A DNA stretch of 64,000 bases from Novosphingobium ovatum (GCF_009909235.1 NZ_JAAAPO010000002.1:62001-126000), one strand, 5' to 3'; positions 38,159 through 47,724 are shown, counted from the first letter of the stretch. The notes: generated by a model from the sequence alone, not told the origin. Translations and numbers: made by a program.

Positions 38159-38197
38159 GATGACTGACAAAAGCGCATGGCCCCGCGATGGAGCGTT

Positions 38198-38968
38198 TCA
38201 CTCTGTGGTGTCGGCCCAATCCCCGCGCGTGCCCATCCACAATGCGGTGGCGGCGATGGCGGCGGTTTCGCCCCGCAGAATGCGCGGGCCCAGCGTGATG
38301 GCGCGGGCCTGTGGCAGAGCGCGGATGGCGGCGCGTTCCTCGGCAGTAAAGCCGCCTTCCGGGCCGATGATCAGGCCCACCGGGCCGGTTGTCGCGGCAA
38401 AGGCGGCAGCGGCGGGCGCGCCCCCCGTCTCGTCGGCAAAGAACAGGGTGCGGGCCGGGTCCCAATCGCGCAACACCGCCTCCAGCTTTACCGGATCGGT
38501 GATGGCGGGCAGGGCGGTGCGCGCGCATTGCTCGGCCGCTTCGGTCAGGGTGGCGCGGGCGCGGTCCAAATTCAATTTATCCGCCACGCAACGACGCGTC
38601 AGCACCGGGGCGATGCGCGCGACACCCAATTCACACGCCTTTTCCAGCACCAGATCGAATCGGTCCTTTTTCAACAGCGCGGGATAGAGCGTGAAATCAG
38701 GCACATCCTCACGCCCGCGCTGCAGCGTCACGCATTCCAGAGTCAGGTCGCGTTTGCCCACGGCCACCGCGCGGGTGGCCCATTCGCCGGTCACATCGTC
38801 GCAACAAATCACCGCGTCACCCACGCCAACGCGCATCACGCGGGCCAGATAATGCGCCTGAGGGCCATCAATGGCGATGATCGCGCCCGTCGCCAAAGGG
38901 CCGGGGACAAACAGGCGCGGCGCCGAACGCGGCGGCCAGGCGGGAGTAGCGGGCAGGTGGTCTGACAT
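38198..38968 (-). CDS. rsmE: 16S rRNA (uracil1498-N3)-methyltransferase
   Basis: This 256-residue SPOUT-class RNA methyltransferase makes m3U1498 in the 30S subunit. An N-terminal PUA-like domain (RLFVPGPLATG, HYLARVMRVGVGDAV) is followed by the knotted methyltransferase domain with LVLEKACELGV, LIIGPEGGFTAEE near 203 and ITLGPRILRGETAA near 228, the S-adenosylmethionine-binding knot. It is divergent from ubiA and upstream of gshA on the same strand. Confidence 0.96.
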   Translation of the reverse strand: MSDHLPATPAWPPRSAPRLFVPGPLATGAIIAIDGPQAHYLARVMRVGVGDAVICCDDVTGEWATRAVAVGKRDLTLECVTLQRGREDVPDFTLYPALLKKDRFDLVLEKACELGVARIAPVLTRRCVADKLNLDRARATLTEAAEQCARTALPAITDPVKLEAVLRDWDPARTLFFADETGGAPAAAAFAATTGPVGLIIGPEGGFTAEERAAIRALPQARAITLGPRILRGETAAIAATALWMGTRGDWADTTE

Positions 38969-39015
38969 GCTCCGCGCTCTAGCCGATTGCGGCGGCGGAC
39001 GCTATGGCGGGCGGC

Positions 39016-39927
39016 ATGAGTGATGCTCCGCAGATCGTTGCCGATACCCAATATCGCGGCCTGATGGCGCTGTTGCCGGAACGCGCGCGTGATTACGCCT
39101 CTTTGGCGCGACTGGACCGGCCGATTGGCTGGTGGCTGCTGTTCTGGCCCTGTGCGTGGGGCGTGCTGTTGGCGGGTGGCGCGGCGCGGTGGGGCCTGTT
39201 GCTGTGGCTGCTGCTGGGCAGTGTGGTGATGCGCGGGGCGGGCTGTGTGTTCAACGACATCGTTGACGCCGACATCGACCGCCGCGTTGCCCGCACCGCC
39301 TTGCGCCCCGTGGCCAGCGGGCGGGTCAGCAAAAAGGCGGCGTGGAGCTGGACCATCGGCCTGTGCCTGTTCGGCCTGATTGTCCTGTTGCAATTGCGCT
39401 GGCAGGCGCAGGTGGTGGCGTTGGCCAGCCTCGCGCTGGTGGCCGCCTATCCCTTCATGAAACGCATCACCGGCTGGCCGCAGGCGTGGCTGGGGCTGGT
39501 GTTCACATGGGGCGCGCCCGTCGGCTGGGTAGAGATCCGTGGCTTTGCCGATCTGCCGGTGCTGGGCGCGCTTTATGCCGGGTGCTGGGCGTGGTGCATG
39601 GCTTATGACACGATCTATGCCCTGCAGGACCGCGAGGATGACGCGCTGGTGGGGGTGGGCTCATCGGCGCTCTCGTTTGGGCGCTATGCGCGGGCGGGCG
39701 TGGCGGGGCTGTATGGGCTGGCGGTTGTATGCTGGGGCGCGGCGGTGTGGGCGGTGCGGCCCGATCCACTGGCGCTGTTGGCGCTGGTGCCGGTAGCGCT
39801 GCATTTCGGCTGGCAGGTCACCACCCTGCGGACCGAGGACGGCGAGAACGCGCTGGCCCGTTTCCGCGCCAACCGCTTTGCCGGATTGCTGATGGCGCTG
39901 GCCTGTCTGGTGGTGGGGGCGGCCTGA
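39016..39927 (+). CDS. ubiA: 4-hydroxybenzoate polyprenyltransferase
   Basis: This 303-residue inner-membrane prenyltransferase joins a polyprenyl chain to 4-hydroxybenzoate in ubiquinone synthesis. The two Asp-rich, magnesium-binding motifs are present: FNDIVDADIDRRVARTALRP near residue 78 and AYDTIYALQDREDDALVG near residue 197. RPIGWWLLFWPCAWG near residue 36 is the UbiA start region. About eight membrane helices are visible. ATG at 39016 is chosen; 39004 adds four residues. It is divergent from rsmE and convergent with smc. Confidence 0.95.
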   Translation: MSDAPQIVADTQYRGLMALLPERARDYASLARLDRPIGWWLLFWPCAWGVLLAGGAARWGLLLWLLLGSVVMRGAGCVFNDIVDADIDRRVARTALRPVASGRVSKKAAWSWTIGLCLFGLIVLLQLRWQAQVVALASLALVAAYPFMKRITGWPQAWLGLVFTWGAPVGWVEIRGFADLPVLGALYAGCWAWCMAYDTIYALQDREDDALVGVGSSALSFGRYARAGVAGLYGLAVVCWGAAVWAVRPDPLALLALVPVALHFGWQVTTLRTEDGENALARFRANRFAGLLMALACLVVGAA

Positions 39928-39931
39928 TGCG

Positions 39932-39961
39932 ATGTCCGTTCAGGCTGACGCGAACGGACAT
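39932..39961. terminator. Perfect hairpin between convergent ubiA and smc
   Basis: ATGTCCGTTC, a ten-base loop and GAACGGACAT form a perfect 10-bp stem five bases after the ubiA stop. There is no T-tract. It is probably a bidirectional 3' end structure. Confidence 0.55.
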
Positions 39962-39994
39962 GCAACGCTCAAGCGCCGCGCGGGCTGATCCGCG

Positions 39995-42900
39995 CTAAAC
40001 CGCCTGCTCCAGCAACGCCTCTGCGGCCACCAGATCGACGCTGACCAGCCGCGACACACCCTTTTCCACCATGGTCACGCCAAACAGCCGGTGCATGCGC
40101 GCCATCGTCACGGCGTTGTGGGTGACGATCAGGTATCGCGTGTCGGTCTCCTGCGTCATCGCCACCAGCATGTCGCAGAACCGTTCGACATTGGCATCGT
40201 CCAGCGGCGCGTCCACCTCGTCCAGCACGCAGATGGGCGAAGGGTTGGTCAGGAACAGCGCGAATATCAGCGCCACGGCCGTCAACGCCTGCTCCCCGCC
40301 CGACAGCAAAGTCAGCGATTGCAGGCGTTTGCCCGGCGGCTGGGCATAGATTTCCAGCCCAGCCTCCAGCGGGTCGTCCGAATCGACCAGCGCCAGATGG
40401 GCCATCCCCGTGTCCTGTGGCCCGCCATTGAACAGCCGCGCGAACAATTGCCGGAAATGGCCGTCCACTGCCTCGAACGCGGCGCGCAAACGCTCGCGCC
40501 CCTCGCGGTTCAGGCTGCCGATCGAGCCGCGCAACCGGTTCACCGCCTCGGCCAGCTCGGCCTTCTCGCGCTCGGACTCGGCGGCGCGGGATTCCAGTTC
40601 GGCCAGCTCGTCCGCCGCCACCAGATTGACCGGGCCCAGCCGCTCACGCTCGGCCACCAGCCGGTCGTGGTCGGCCCCTTCCGCGCTGGCATCGCCCACA
40701 TCGCTCTCGGCAAAGCCAAAGCGGTCGACCAACAACGGCGGCGGGCATTGAAAGCGTTCGCCGCAAAGCCGGTTCATTTCCTGACGGCGGGCGTCCTCGG
40801 CCTCGGCGCGGGCGGCGGCCCCGGCGCGGGTCTCGCGGGCCACGGCCAATGCCTCCTGCGCGGCTGCCAGGGCGCGCTCGGCGGTGGAGGCGGCCTGTTC
40901 GGCCTGTTTCAGCGCGGCGTCGGCGGCCTGTGCCTGCGCGGTCAAATCCTGTGCCTGCGCGCGCGCGGTGTCCAGATCGCGGCGCAAGCCTTCGGGCCGG
41001 GCGGCGACGATCGCGCGCTCCTCTTCGATCTCGTCAAAGCGGCGGCCCATTTCGGCCAAGCGCCGCCCGGCGTCCCCGGCGCGGGTCTGCCAATTGCGCG
41101 CCTCGGCGGCGTGGGCGGCGGCGCGTTCGCGGGCAACGGCAATCGCCTGATCCTGCGCCGCCAATTGCGCGGCGGCGGTGGCGACACGGGCGCGGGCGGC
41201 TTCGTTCTGGGCTCTTGCGGCGATGACCAGCGCGCGCCCCGCATCCGGCGCGGGCAAAGCGGCACGGCGGGCCTCTGCCGCCTGCGCGTCCTGTGCCGCG
41301 CTTTGGGCCTGCGCGGCCAGATCGGCGGCGCTGGCCTCCAGTTCGGCGCGGCGGGTGGCCAGACGCTCACGCGCTGCCTCTGCCGCATCCATGGCGCGCA
41401 AAGCGGCGCGTTCGGCATCCGCCGCGCCCGCCACCGCGCGTTCGGCGGCAACGGCGGCGGTTTGCGCGGCGATCAGTTCGGCCGAAATCCGCGCCGCCGC
41501 CGCCTCTGCTGCCGCCACCGCCGCGCGCAACGGCGGCAATTGCCCCTCCAGCGCAGCAAAGCGGTTGTCCGCCTCCAGCCGCGCCGCCTCGGCCGCGCCT
41601 TCGCCCCGCGCGACAAAGCCGTCCCAGCGGCGCACATGGCCCGCCCGCGTCACCAGCCAGTCCCCGACCGCCAGCGCGCGGCCATCGTCCGCCTCCACCA
41701 CCTGCACCCGCGCCAGTCGCGCCGCCAGTTCGGGCGGGCAATCGGGGATGTGGTGGATCAGGGCGCCGGGCGCGGGGGCGGGCGCATCGGCCCCGGTCCA
41801 GAACCGGCCCTCCTGCCCGGCGGGCGCTTCACCCAAAGGTGCCCGGGCATCGCGGCCCAGAACGGCCGCCAGCGCGCGTTCATAGCCGGGCGCCGCGCGC
41901 ACATGGTCCAGCGCCAGACGGCGCCCCGCCGCGCCTTGCTGCGCCTTCGCACGTGCCTCACGGTCGCGCAGCAGGGCCTGAAATTCGCGGTCCACGCCCG
42001 CCAGATCGGCCCGCGCCGCCGCCAGTTGGGCGGACGCCGCATCGCGTTCCCCCGCCAGCCTTGTGCGGTCGGCCTGTGCGCCCTCTACCCCGGCGCGGGC
42101 GCGCTCCAGTTCGGCGGCGGCGGCATCGCGCGCGGCCTGCGCGCGGGCCAGATCGCCCTCCACCTGCGCCAGTGGCACCAGCGCGGCCAGCGCCTGCGCG
42201 GCGCGCGCCACATCGGCATTCACCCGCTGTAGCCGGGCGGCAGCCTGCGCCACTTCGGCCTCGGCGATGCGCCATTCGGCTTCGACGCCGGCCTGATCGG
42301 CGGTCGCCTTGGCAAAGGCAACCTCGGCCGCGTTCGCTCCGCGCTCGGCGTCCTCCTGCATGGCGATCAGGCGCGGGCGGGCGGCCTCTGCCGCGGCCAA
42401 GGCGGCCTTGCCCTGCGCCACCTCGTCCTGCAACCGCGCGATCGCCTCTGCCGCGTCACGGGTCATGCGGTCAGCCTCGCCCCGGTCGGCCTCCAGCCTC
42501 GCGCGCTGACGGTCCAGATCGGCCAGCCGCTGCTCGGCCGCCTCCAACTGGCTGGAGAGCGTGGTGATGCGGTGAGCCTGCTCGCTGGCGGCCTCACGCG
42601 CCAGCACCTGCGTATCGCGGGCGCGGGCCAGTGTGATCGCCGCCTGCGTTTGCGCGGTCTGCGCGGCCTCGGCCTGCTCCTGCGTTTGCGCCACGCGGGC
42701 CTGCGCAGTGGCGGCCTGATCGCGCGCCGTCTGTGCCGCCTGCGCCGCATCGCGCCATCGAGCGAACAGGCTGCGCGCCTCACCCACGCGGATACGTTCG
42801 GACAGGGCACGGTATTTCTCGGCGGTGCGGGCCTGTCGGCGCAGGCCCGACAGCTGGCTTTCCATGCCCGCCATCAGATCGTCCAGCCGGGCCAGATTGG

Positions 42901-43438
42901 CCTCGGTCGCGCGCAGACGCTGTTCGGCATCCTTGCGCCGGACATGCAGCCCGGCAATGCCCGCCGCCTCCTCCAGCATGGCGCGGCGTTCGGCGGGGCG
43001 GGCGGCGATCACGGCGGCAATCCGCCCCTGGCTGACCAGCGCGGGTGAATGCGCCCCTGTTGCCGCGTCGGCAAAGGTCAGTGCCACATCCTTGGCCCGC
43101 GCGTCGCGGCCATTGATGCGATAGGCGCTGCCCGCGCCGCGCTCGATCCGGCGGACGACCTCCAGCTCCTCACCGTTGGCGTCCTGCGCGCTCAACACCA
43201 CCTCGGCAAAGTCGCGCGCCGGGCGGGTGGCGGTCCCGGCAAAGATCACATCCTCCATCCCCCCGCCGCGCAGGGATTTGGGGCTGCTTTCGCCCATGAC
43301 CCAGCGGATCGCCTCCAGCAGGTTCGATTTGCCGCAGCCGTTGGGGCCGACAACCCCCGTCAGCCCCGGTTCAATGCGCAGTTCCGCCGGCTCGACAAAG
43401 CTTTTGAAGCCCGAGAGTTTGAGGCGGCGGAACTGCAT
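39995..43438 (-). CDS. smc: Chromosome segregation protein SMC
   Basis: This 1147-residue SMC ATPase compacts and segregates the chromosome with ScpA and ScpB. The N-terminal head has Walker A GPNGCGKSN near residue 32. Long alanine- and glutamate-rich coiled coils (about 165-480 and 640-915) flank a hinge near 490-640. The C-terminal head has the ABC signature LLSGGEQALTAVAL near 1040 and Walker B ICVLDEVDAPLDD near 1070. It is the last gene of the operon dciA-dsbA-dsbA-smc, 10 bases after the DsbA-like gene. Confidence 0.97.
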   Translation of the reverse strand: MQFRRLKLSGFKSFVEPAELRIEPGLTGVVGPNGCGKSNLLEAIRWVMGESSPKSLRGGGMEDVIFAGTATRPARDFAEVVLSAQDANGEELEVVRRIERGAGSAYRINGRDARAKDVALTFADAATGAHSPALVSQGRIAAVIAARPAERRAMLEEAAGIAGLHVRRKDAEQRLRATEANLARLDDLMAGMESQLSGLRRQARTAEKYRALSERIRVGEARSLFARWRDAAQAAQTARDQAATAQARVAQTQEQAEAAQTAQTQAAITLARARDTQVLAREAASEQAHRITTLSSQLEAAEQRLADLDRQRARLEADRGEADRMTRDAAEAIARLQDEVAQGKAALAAAEAARPRLIAMQEDAERGANAAEVAFAKATADQAGVEAEWRIAEAEVAQAAARLQRVNADVARAAQALAALVPLAQVEGDLARAQAARDAAAAELERARAGVEGAQADRTRLAGERDAASAQLAAARADLAGVDREFQALLRDREARAKAQQGAAGRRLALDHVRAAPGYERALAAVLGRDARAPLGEAPAGQEGRFWTGADAPAPAPGALIHHIPDCPPELAARLARVQVVEADDGRALAVGDWLVTRAGHVRRWDGFVARGEGAAEAARLEADNRFAALEGQLPPLRAAVAAAEAAAARISAELIAAQTAAVAAERAVAGAADAERAALRAMDAAEAARERLATRRAELEASAADLAAQAQSAAQDAQAAEARRAALPAPDAGRALVIAARAQNEAARARVATAAAQLAAQDQAIAVARERAAAHAAEARNWQTRAGDAGRRLAEMGRRFDEIEEERAIVAARPEGLRRDLDTARAQAQDLTAQAQAADAALKQAEQAASTAERALAAAQEALAVARETRAGAAARAEAEDARRQEMNRLCGERFQCPPPLLVDRFGFAESDVGDASAEGADHDRLVAERERLGPVNLVAADELAELESRAAESEREKAELAEAVNRLRGSIGSLNREGRERLRAAFEAVDGHFRQLFARLFNGGPQDTGMAHLALVDSDDPLEAGLEIYAQPPGKRLQSLTLLSGGEQALTAVALIFALFLTNPSPICVLDEVDAPLDDANVERFCDMLVAMTQETDTRYLIVTHNAVTMARMHRLFGVTMVEKGVSRLVSVDLVAAEALLEQAV

Positions 43439-43448
43439 CGCGTGGTCG

Positions 43449-44207
43449 TTACGCCCCCGCAGCCTTCAACGCGGCCTCCAGCGCCTGCCATTCGGCGCCG
43501 TCCACCTTGTTGCCGTTGATGAACAGCGTGGGCGTGGAATTGATCCCGGCGGCAGAGTAATTTTCCGAATGCTTGGCCACCTCGGCCAGTGCGGGCAGAT
43601 TGGCCAGACACTTCTTCTGCTGGTCAACCGGCAGGCCGCGCGCGCTGAAGAATTCGGTATAGCCCAGCGCCTCGCTCAACGCGGCATAGCGCTGTTCGGG
43701 GGGCAGTTTTTGCGCGGCATTGGCGGCCTCGATCCCCTTGGTGAAACGCTCGTTCATGGCGTCGAAATTGCCGAACACCTGCTCGACCAGACCAATATAC
43801 GCCTCATCTCCGCCGCAGCGGGCCAGCACGGTCAAGGGAATGTCCTGCGGGTGGATGGCAAAGCTGCGGAACTCCAGCGAGACGCGGCCCGATTTGATAT
43901 ACTTTTCCATCAAGGTCGCCATCCCATCCTGCGCCAGTTTGGCGCAATGCGGGCACGAGAGCGAGGCATATTCGACCAGTTTGATCGGGGCATTGGGATT
44001 GCCTACCAAGAGGCCACCTTCGGCATTGGCCGCGACGATGTCGGGCCACTGCTTGCCAGCGGGCGGGGCGATCGGGCCTGCGGGGATGTCGGCCTTGGTG
44101 GCGCTCTCGCCGCCCTTGTTGCAGGCGGCCAGCCCCAGCGCCAGCGGCAATGCCATCGCCCCCAGCAGCACGCGGGACAAGCGGTTCGAACGGGCGGTGT
44201 CAGTCAT
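43449..44207 (-). CDS. DsbA-family thiol-disulfide protein, lipoprotein form
   Basis: This 252-residue thioredoxin-fold protein of the DsbA family has active site CPHC (YASLSCPHCAKLAQ near residue 86) and the cis-Pro loop STPTLFINGNKV near 228. A lipoprotein signal with lipobox GLAAC ends near residue 29, so it should be tethered in the periplasm. It forms or reshuffles disulfides in exported proteins. It lies between a second DsbA-like gene and smc. Confidence 0.92.
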   Translation of the reverse strand: MTDTARSNRLSRVLLGAMALPLALGLAACNKGGESATKADIPAGPIAPPAGKQWPDIVAANAEGGLLVGNPNAPIKLVEYASLSCPHCAKLAQDGMATLMEKYIKSGRVSLEFRSFAIHPQDIPLTVLARCGGDEAYIGLVEQVFGNFDAMNERFTKGIEAANAAQKLPPEQRYAALSEALGYTEFFSARGLPVDQQKKCLANLPALAEVAKHSENYSAAGINSTPTLFINGNKVDGAEWQALEAALKAAGA

Positions 44208-44309
44208 TGTGGCATATCCTTTGATATCGACCGGCGCGGGGCGGGGCAGCGCCCATGGCTGGTCACACGAATGGTTTGCGGTTAACTTTGCGGCAAAAGC
44301 CGGGCGATC

Positions 44310-45062
44310 TCAATCCTGCGCTTTCAACAGCGGCTCCAGCGTCCCCCAGTCATAGACATTGGCCGCCACCTGACCGTTGATCAGAAAGCCGGGCGTGCCG
44401 GTGATGTTCAGCGCGATCGCCTGCTTGGTCTGGGCGATCAGCTTTTGTTGCAGGGCATTGTCGGCCAGGCAGCGGTCGGCCCCGGCGCGGGTGACGCCAT
44501 AACGGGCGATGGTGTCATAGAATTTCAGATCGCTGGCGATGGCGCGCAGGCGCTGGGCGGTCTCGCCATTTTCCCAGCGGCTCATCTGCGCCTTGGACAA
44601 CAGCCGGATCGCTTCCAGCCATTTGTCCTGGCTGGCCAGAAAACGGTTGTGCGCGTCAAAGAATTTGGCCGGAGGGGCGCAATGCACCAACAGCGCCACG
44701 GTCAGATCCACCGGATCACGCAGCAGATGGCGCACTTCGTATGATACGCGGCCGGTGGGGATGTAATTCAGCTTCAGCGCGGTGGCGCCCTCGGCCTCGA
44801 AATGGGCGCAGTGGGGGCAGGTATAGCTCATGAACTCGGCCAGTTTGACCGGGGCCTGCGGGTTGCCCAGCACATGCGTGCCAGCAGGCGTCATCGCGGA
44901 AACGGTCAGCCATTTGCCCGGTCGTGGCGTTGACGCACCGGGCTTGGCTGGCGCGGGCTTGGCGGGCGCAGGCTTGGCGGGGGCCGCGGGCGCGGGGGTG
45001 GCCATCGTCAGGCCCAGCGCGATCATCGCGCCGCCAAGGCCAAAGCCGATCATGCGGGTCAT
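44310..45062 (-). CDS. DsbA-family thiol-disulfide protein, soluble form
   Basis: This 250-residue periplasmic DsbA-like protein has active site CPHC in FMSYTCPHCAHFEAEG near residue 84 and the cis-Pro loop ITGTPGFLINGQV near 222. The signal peptide ends near residue 27 and is followed by a lysine/proline/alanine repeat (KPAPAKPAPAKPG), a flexible linker. Its start overlaps the stop of the dciA gene (ATGA). The two DsbA-like proteins are about a third identical by eye and probably arose by duplication; one is lipid-anchored and one is not. Confidence 0.92.
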   Translation of the reverse strand: MTRMIGFGLGGAMIALGLTMATPAPAAPAKPAPAKPAPAKPGASTPRPGKWLTVSAMTPAGTHVLGNPQAPVKLAEFMSYTCPHCAHFEAEGATALKLNYIPTGRVSYEVRHLLRDPVDLTVALLVHCAPPAKFFDAHNRFLASQDKWLEAIRLLSKAQMSRWENGETAQRLRAIASDLKFYDTIARYGVTRAGADRCLADNALQQKLIAQTKQAIALNITGTPGFLINGQVAANVYDWGTLEPLLKAQD

Positions 45063-45700
45063 TTCTGCTTCTCCTCTTGGGCCACCATGCTGCGCGCCAG
45101 CGATTCCAGCACGGCCTTTAATTCGGGGTCGCCAATATCGCGCAGCGAATCGCCCAGTTCGATCGGGATCGGCTTCAGGCTGGGCGGCGCGGTAGGGGAC
45201 GGGCGGGCCGGGTCCACCTCGGGCCGCAATTCCACCTGCCCCTGCCGCATCTTCACCTTGGCCACGGCGTTATAGCCGAAAAAGCGGTTCACCCGGTCGA
45301 TGATCTCGGGGATGATGCAGCTGATCATCGGCGCATGGGCAGGCGCCACCACCAGTTGCAGGATGCCATCGCTCTTTTCGCCGGGGGGGAAGCGGATGGC
45401 CTCGGGCATGCAATGGCGCGAATGGGTGGGGCCGATGATCTCGGGCCAGCGGGTGACAACGCTGCTTTGCACAAAGCCAAAGCGGCGAAAGGCGCTGCGG
45501 CCAATGTCGGGCATCAGATCGGCAATCGCGCGGGCCTGCCCGCCACGCGGGCGCTCATACAGCTTGGGCGCTGCCTTCTTGGCGGGCGCTGCGGGTACGG
45601 CGGTGTCGTCCGCGCTGGCCTTGGCGGCGCGCGGTTTGCCCGAACGGGCGGTTTTGCCGGGGCGGGGGGAGGTGTCCCTTTCCATCATGCCATTGGCCAT
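45059..45700 (-). CDS. DUF721/DciA-family protein
   Basis: This 213-residue protein has a central DUF721 domain (about residues 55-150: AFRRFGFVQSSVVTRWPEIIG, then HSRHCMPEAIRF and VVAPAHAPMISCIIPEIIDR), related to DciA, the ancestral loader of the DnaB replicative helicase. A basic, disordered N-terminus precedes it. It starts an operon that continues into two DsbA-like genes and smc. The start at 45700 lies only 14 bases from the divergent mutY start; ATG at 45688 or 45685 is an alternative. The helicase-loader role in this lineage is inferred from the family. Confidence 0.85.
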   Translation of the reverse strand: MANGMMERDTSPRPGKTARSGKPRAAKASADDTAVPAAPAKKAAPKLYERPRGGQARAIADLMPDIGRSAFRRFGFVQSSVVTRWPEIIGPTHSRHCMPEAIRFPPGEKSDGILQLVVAPAHAPMISCIIPEIIDRVNRFFGYNAVAKVKMRQGQVELRPEVDPARPSPTAPPSLKPIPIELGDSLRDIGDPELKAVLESLARSMVAQEEKQK

Positions 45701-45714
45701 GCCATAGCCGCCGC

Positions 45715-46803
45715 ATGGATGCCATAGCCCACAGCGCCCTATCCCATGCCGCGTCGCGCGGGACGATCGCCGCCGATCTGCTGGCGTGGTATGACACCCA
45801 TGCCCGCGCCCTGCCGTGGCGGGTGAGACCGGGTGGCAATGCGGCCGATCCCTATCGCGTCTGGCTGTCCGAAGTGATGCTGCAACAGACCACCGTTGCC
45901 GCCGTCATTCCCTATTTCGCCGCCTTTACCGCGCGTTGGCCGACCGTGGCCGATCTGGCCGCCGCGCCGGAGGAAGACGTGATGGCCGCATGGGCGGGGC
46001 TGGGCTATTACAGCCGCGCGCGCAAATTGGTGGAATGCGCCCGCGCGGTGGCGGCCATGGGCGGTTTTCCGGGGACGGAGGCGGAACTGCGCGCCCTGCC
46101 CGGATTGGGGCCATATACGGCCGCCGCCGTGGCCGCGATCGCCTTTGGCCAACGCGCGGTGGTGGTGGACGCCAATGTGGAACGGGTGGTCGCCCGCCTG
46201 TTTGCGATTGATGATCCGTTGCCCGGTGGGCGCGCCGCGATCCGCGCCGCCACCGATGCCATCACCCCGGACGCGCGTTGTGGAGATTTTGCGCAAGGCG
46301 TGATGGATCTGGGGGCCAGCATCTGCCGCGCGCGCGATGCGCAATGCCTGATCTGCCCGCTCTCGGCCCATTGCGCGGCGCGGGTTGCGGGTGATCCGCT
46401 GACCTATCCGGTCAAACCGGCCAAAGTGGCCAAGCCCGAACGGCAGGGCCGCGCCTATGCCCTGATCCGCGATGCGGGGGCTGGGGCGCAGGTCTGGCTG
46501 GTGCGCCGCGCTGGCAAAGGGCTGCTGGGGGGGATGCGCGCGCTGCCCGATGATGGCTGGACCGCGCGCGCCGATGGGAGTGCCACGCCGCCGATGCCCG
46601 GTGATTGGCGCGCGGGCGGGCGGCTGCGCCATGTCTTTACCCATTTCGCCCTGGCCCTGGAATTGCAGGTGTATTTGGCGCCGCCATCGGCTACCCCTCC
46701 CTCTGGCGAGGGGGAATGGTGGCCGCTGGCGCAGATCGAACAGGCAGGATTGCCCACGGTCTTTGCCCGCGCGGCGGCGCTGATCCCGCGCGCCCCGGAC
46801 TGA
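45715..46803 (+). CDS. mutY: A/G-specific adenine DNA glycosylase
   Basis: This 362-residue MutY removes adenine mispaired with 8-oxoguanine. The helix-hairpin-helix glycosylase domain has EVMLQQTTVAAVIPYF near residue 44 (catalytic Glu), LPGLGPYTAAAVAAIAFGQ near residue 122 and catalytic Asp in VVDANVERVVARL. The [4Fe-4S] ligands are in ICRARDAQCLICPLSAHC, spaced C-x6-C-x2-C-x5-C. A C-terminal NUDIX-like domain (about 240-360) reads the oxidised base. It is divergent from dciA and 15 bases before nudC. Confidence 0.96.
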   Translation: MDAIAHSALSHAASRGTIAADLLAWYDTHARALPWRVRPGGNAADPYRVWLSEVMLQQTTVAAVIPYFAAFTARWPTVADLAAAPEEDVMAAWAGLGYYSRARKLVECARAVAAMGGFPGTEAELRALPGLGPYTAAAVAAIAFGQRAVVVDANVERVVARLFAIDDPLPGGRAAIRAATDAITPDARCGDFAQGVMDLGASICRARDAQCLICPLSAHCAARVAGDPLTYPVKPAKVAKPERQGRAYALIRDAGAGAQVWLVRRAGKGLLGGMRALPDDGWTARADGSATPPMPGDWRAGGRLRHVFTHFALALELQVYLAPPSATPPSGEGEWWPLAQIEQAGLPTVFARAAALIPRAPD

Positions 46804-46818
46804 TCACAGGAGCCGCCG

Positions 46819-47724
46819 ATGCCCACCACCACCCGCCCGATCATCGCTTTTTCCGGCAGTGTGCTGGACCGCGCCGATGCGCTGCGGTCTGACCCGGTGG
46901 CGCTGGCCGCGCTGCGGGGCCGGGGGGACGCGCGGCTGCTGGGCATGGACGGGCTGGAACCGGTGGTGAGCGCGGCCGGCGCGCTGGTCTGGCAGGCGAT
47001 GACCGCCGCCCCCGATGCCGAGCTGTTGTTTCTGGGGCTGGACGGCGATGGCGCGCCCCATTTTGCCCCGGTGCCGCAGGCGGGCAGCACCGCGCCTGCC
47101 GCCTCCACCCTGTGGAGCGCGGTGGAGGCGATGGCAGCGCCCGATCTGGCCGCCTATGCCGCCGCGCGCGCGCTGGGCGGGTGGCATGCGCGGCATCGGT
47201 TCTGCGCGGTATGCGGCGCGCCCACCGTGCTGGCCAAGGGCGGTTGGCAGCGCTCCTGCACCTCTGACACCTGCCGCGCCGAACATTTCCCCCGCACCGA
47301 TCCCGTTGTCATCATGACGGTTGAGCATCAGGGCCGCCTGTTGCTGGGCCGTCAGCCGCGTTTCCCGGCGCACCGCTATTCGGCGCTGGCGGGCTTTGTC
47401 GAACCGGGCGAAACGCTGGAGGAGGCCGTCACCCGCGAGATCCGCGAGGAAGCGGGCCTGACCATCCGCGACGTGCGCTATGTCGCCAGCCAGCCCTGGC
47501 CGTTCCCGGCGTCACTGATGTTCGCCTGCCACGCGTATACCGATGACCCGGCGATCACCATCGACACCAACGAGCTGGAAGACGCCCGCTGGTTCACCCG
47601 CGATGAAGTGGCCGAGGCGATGGACGCCCGCGCGCAGGGCCGCGATGGCATCGCCTTTTCAGCGCCGACACAGGTGGCGGTGGCGTGGCATCTGCTGGAC
47701 ATCTGGCTGCACGGCGCCGGATAG
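46819..47724 (+). CDS. nudC: NAD(+)/NADH diphosphatase
   Basis: This 301-residue NudC-type Nudix hydrolase cleaves NADH to NMNH and AMP and can remove NAD caps from RNA. A zinc ribbon is visible as CAVCGAPTV and CTSDTC near residues 133-154. The Nudix box is GFVEPGETLEEAVTREIREE near residue 195, and the NudC-specific SQPWPFPASLM lies near residue 227. The start has AGGAG upstream. It is in one operon with mutY, both sanitising oxidative damage. Confidence 0.95.
   Translation: MPTTTRPIIAFSGSVLDRADALRSDPVALAALRGRGDARLLGMDGLEPVVSAAGALVWQAMTAAPDAELLFLGLDGDGAPHFAPVPQAGSTAPAASTLWSAVEAMAAPDLAAYAAARALGGWHARHRFCAVCGAPTVLAKGGWQRSCTSDTCRAEHFPRTDPVVIMTVEHQGRLLLGRQPRFPAHRYSALAGFVEPGETLEEAVTREIREEAGLTIRDVRYVASQPWPFPASLMFACHAYTDDPAITIDTNELEDARWFTRDEVAEAMDARAQGRDGIAFSAPTQVAVAWHLLDIWLHGAG

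Noticed and set aside
40091..42232. A 713-residue open frame antisense to smc
   Set aside because: It mirrors the alanine-rich coiled coil of SMC and has no motif or ribosome binding site of its own.
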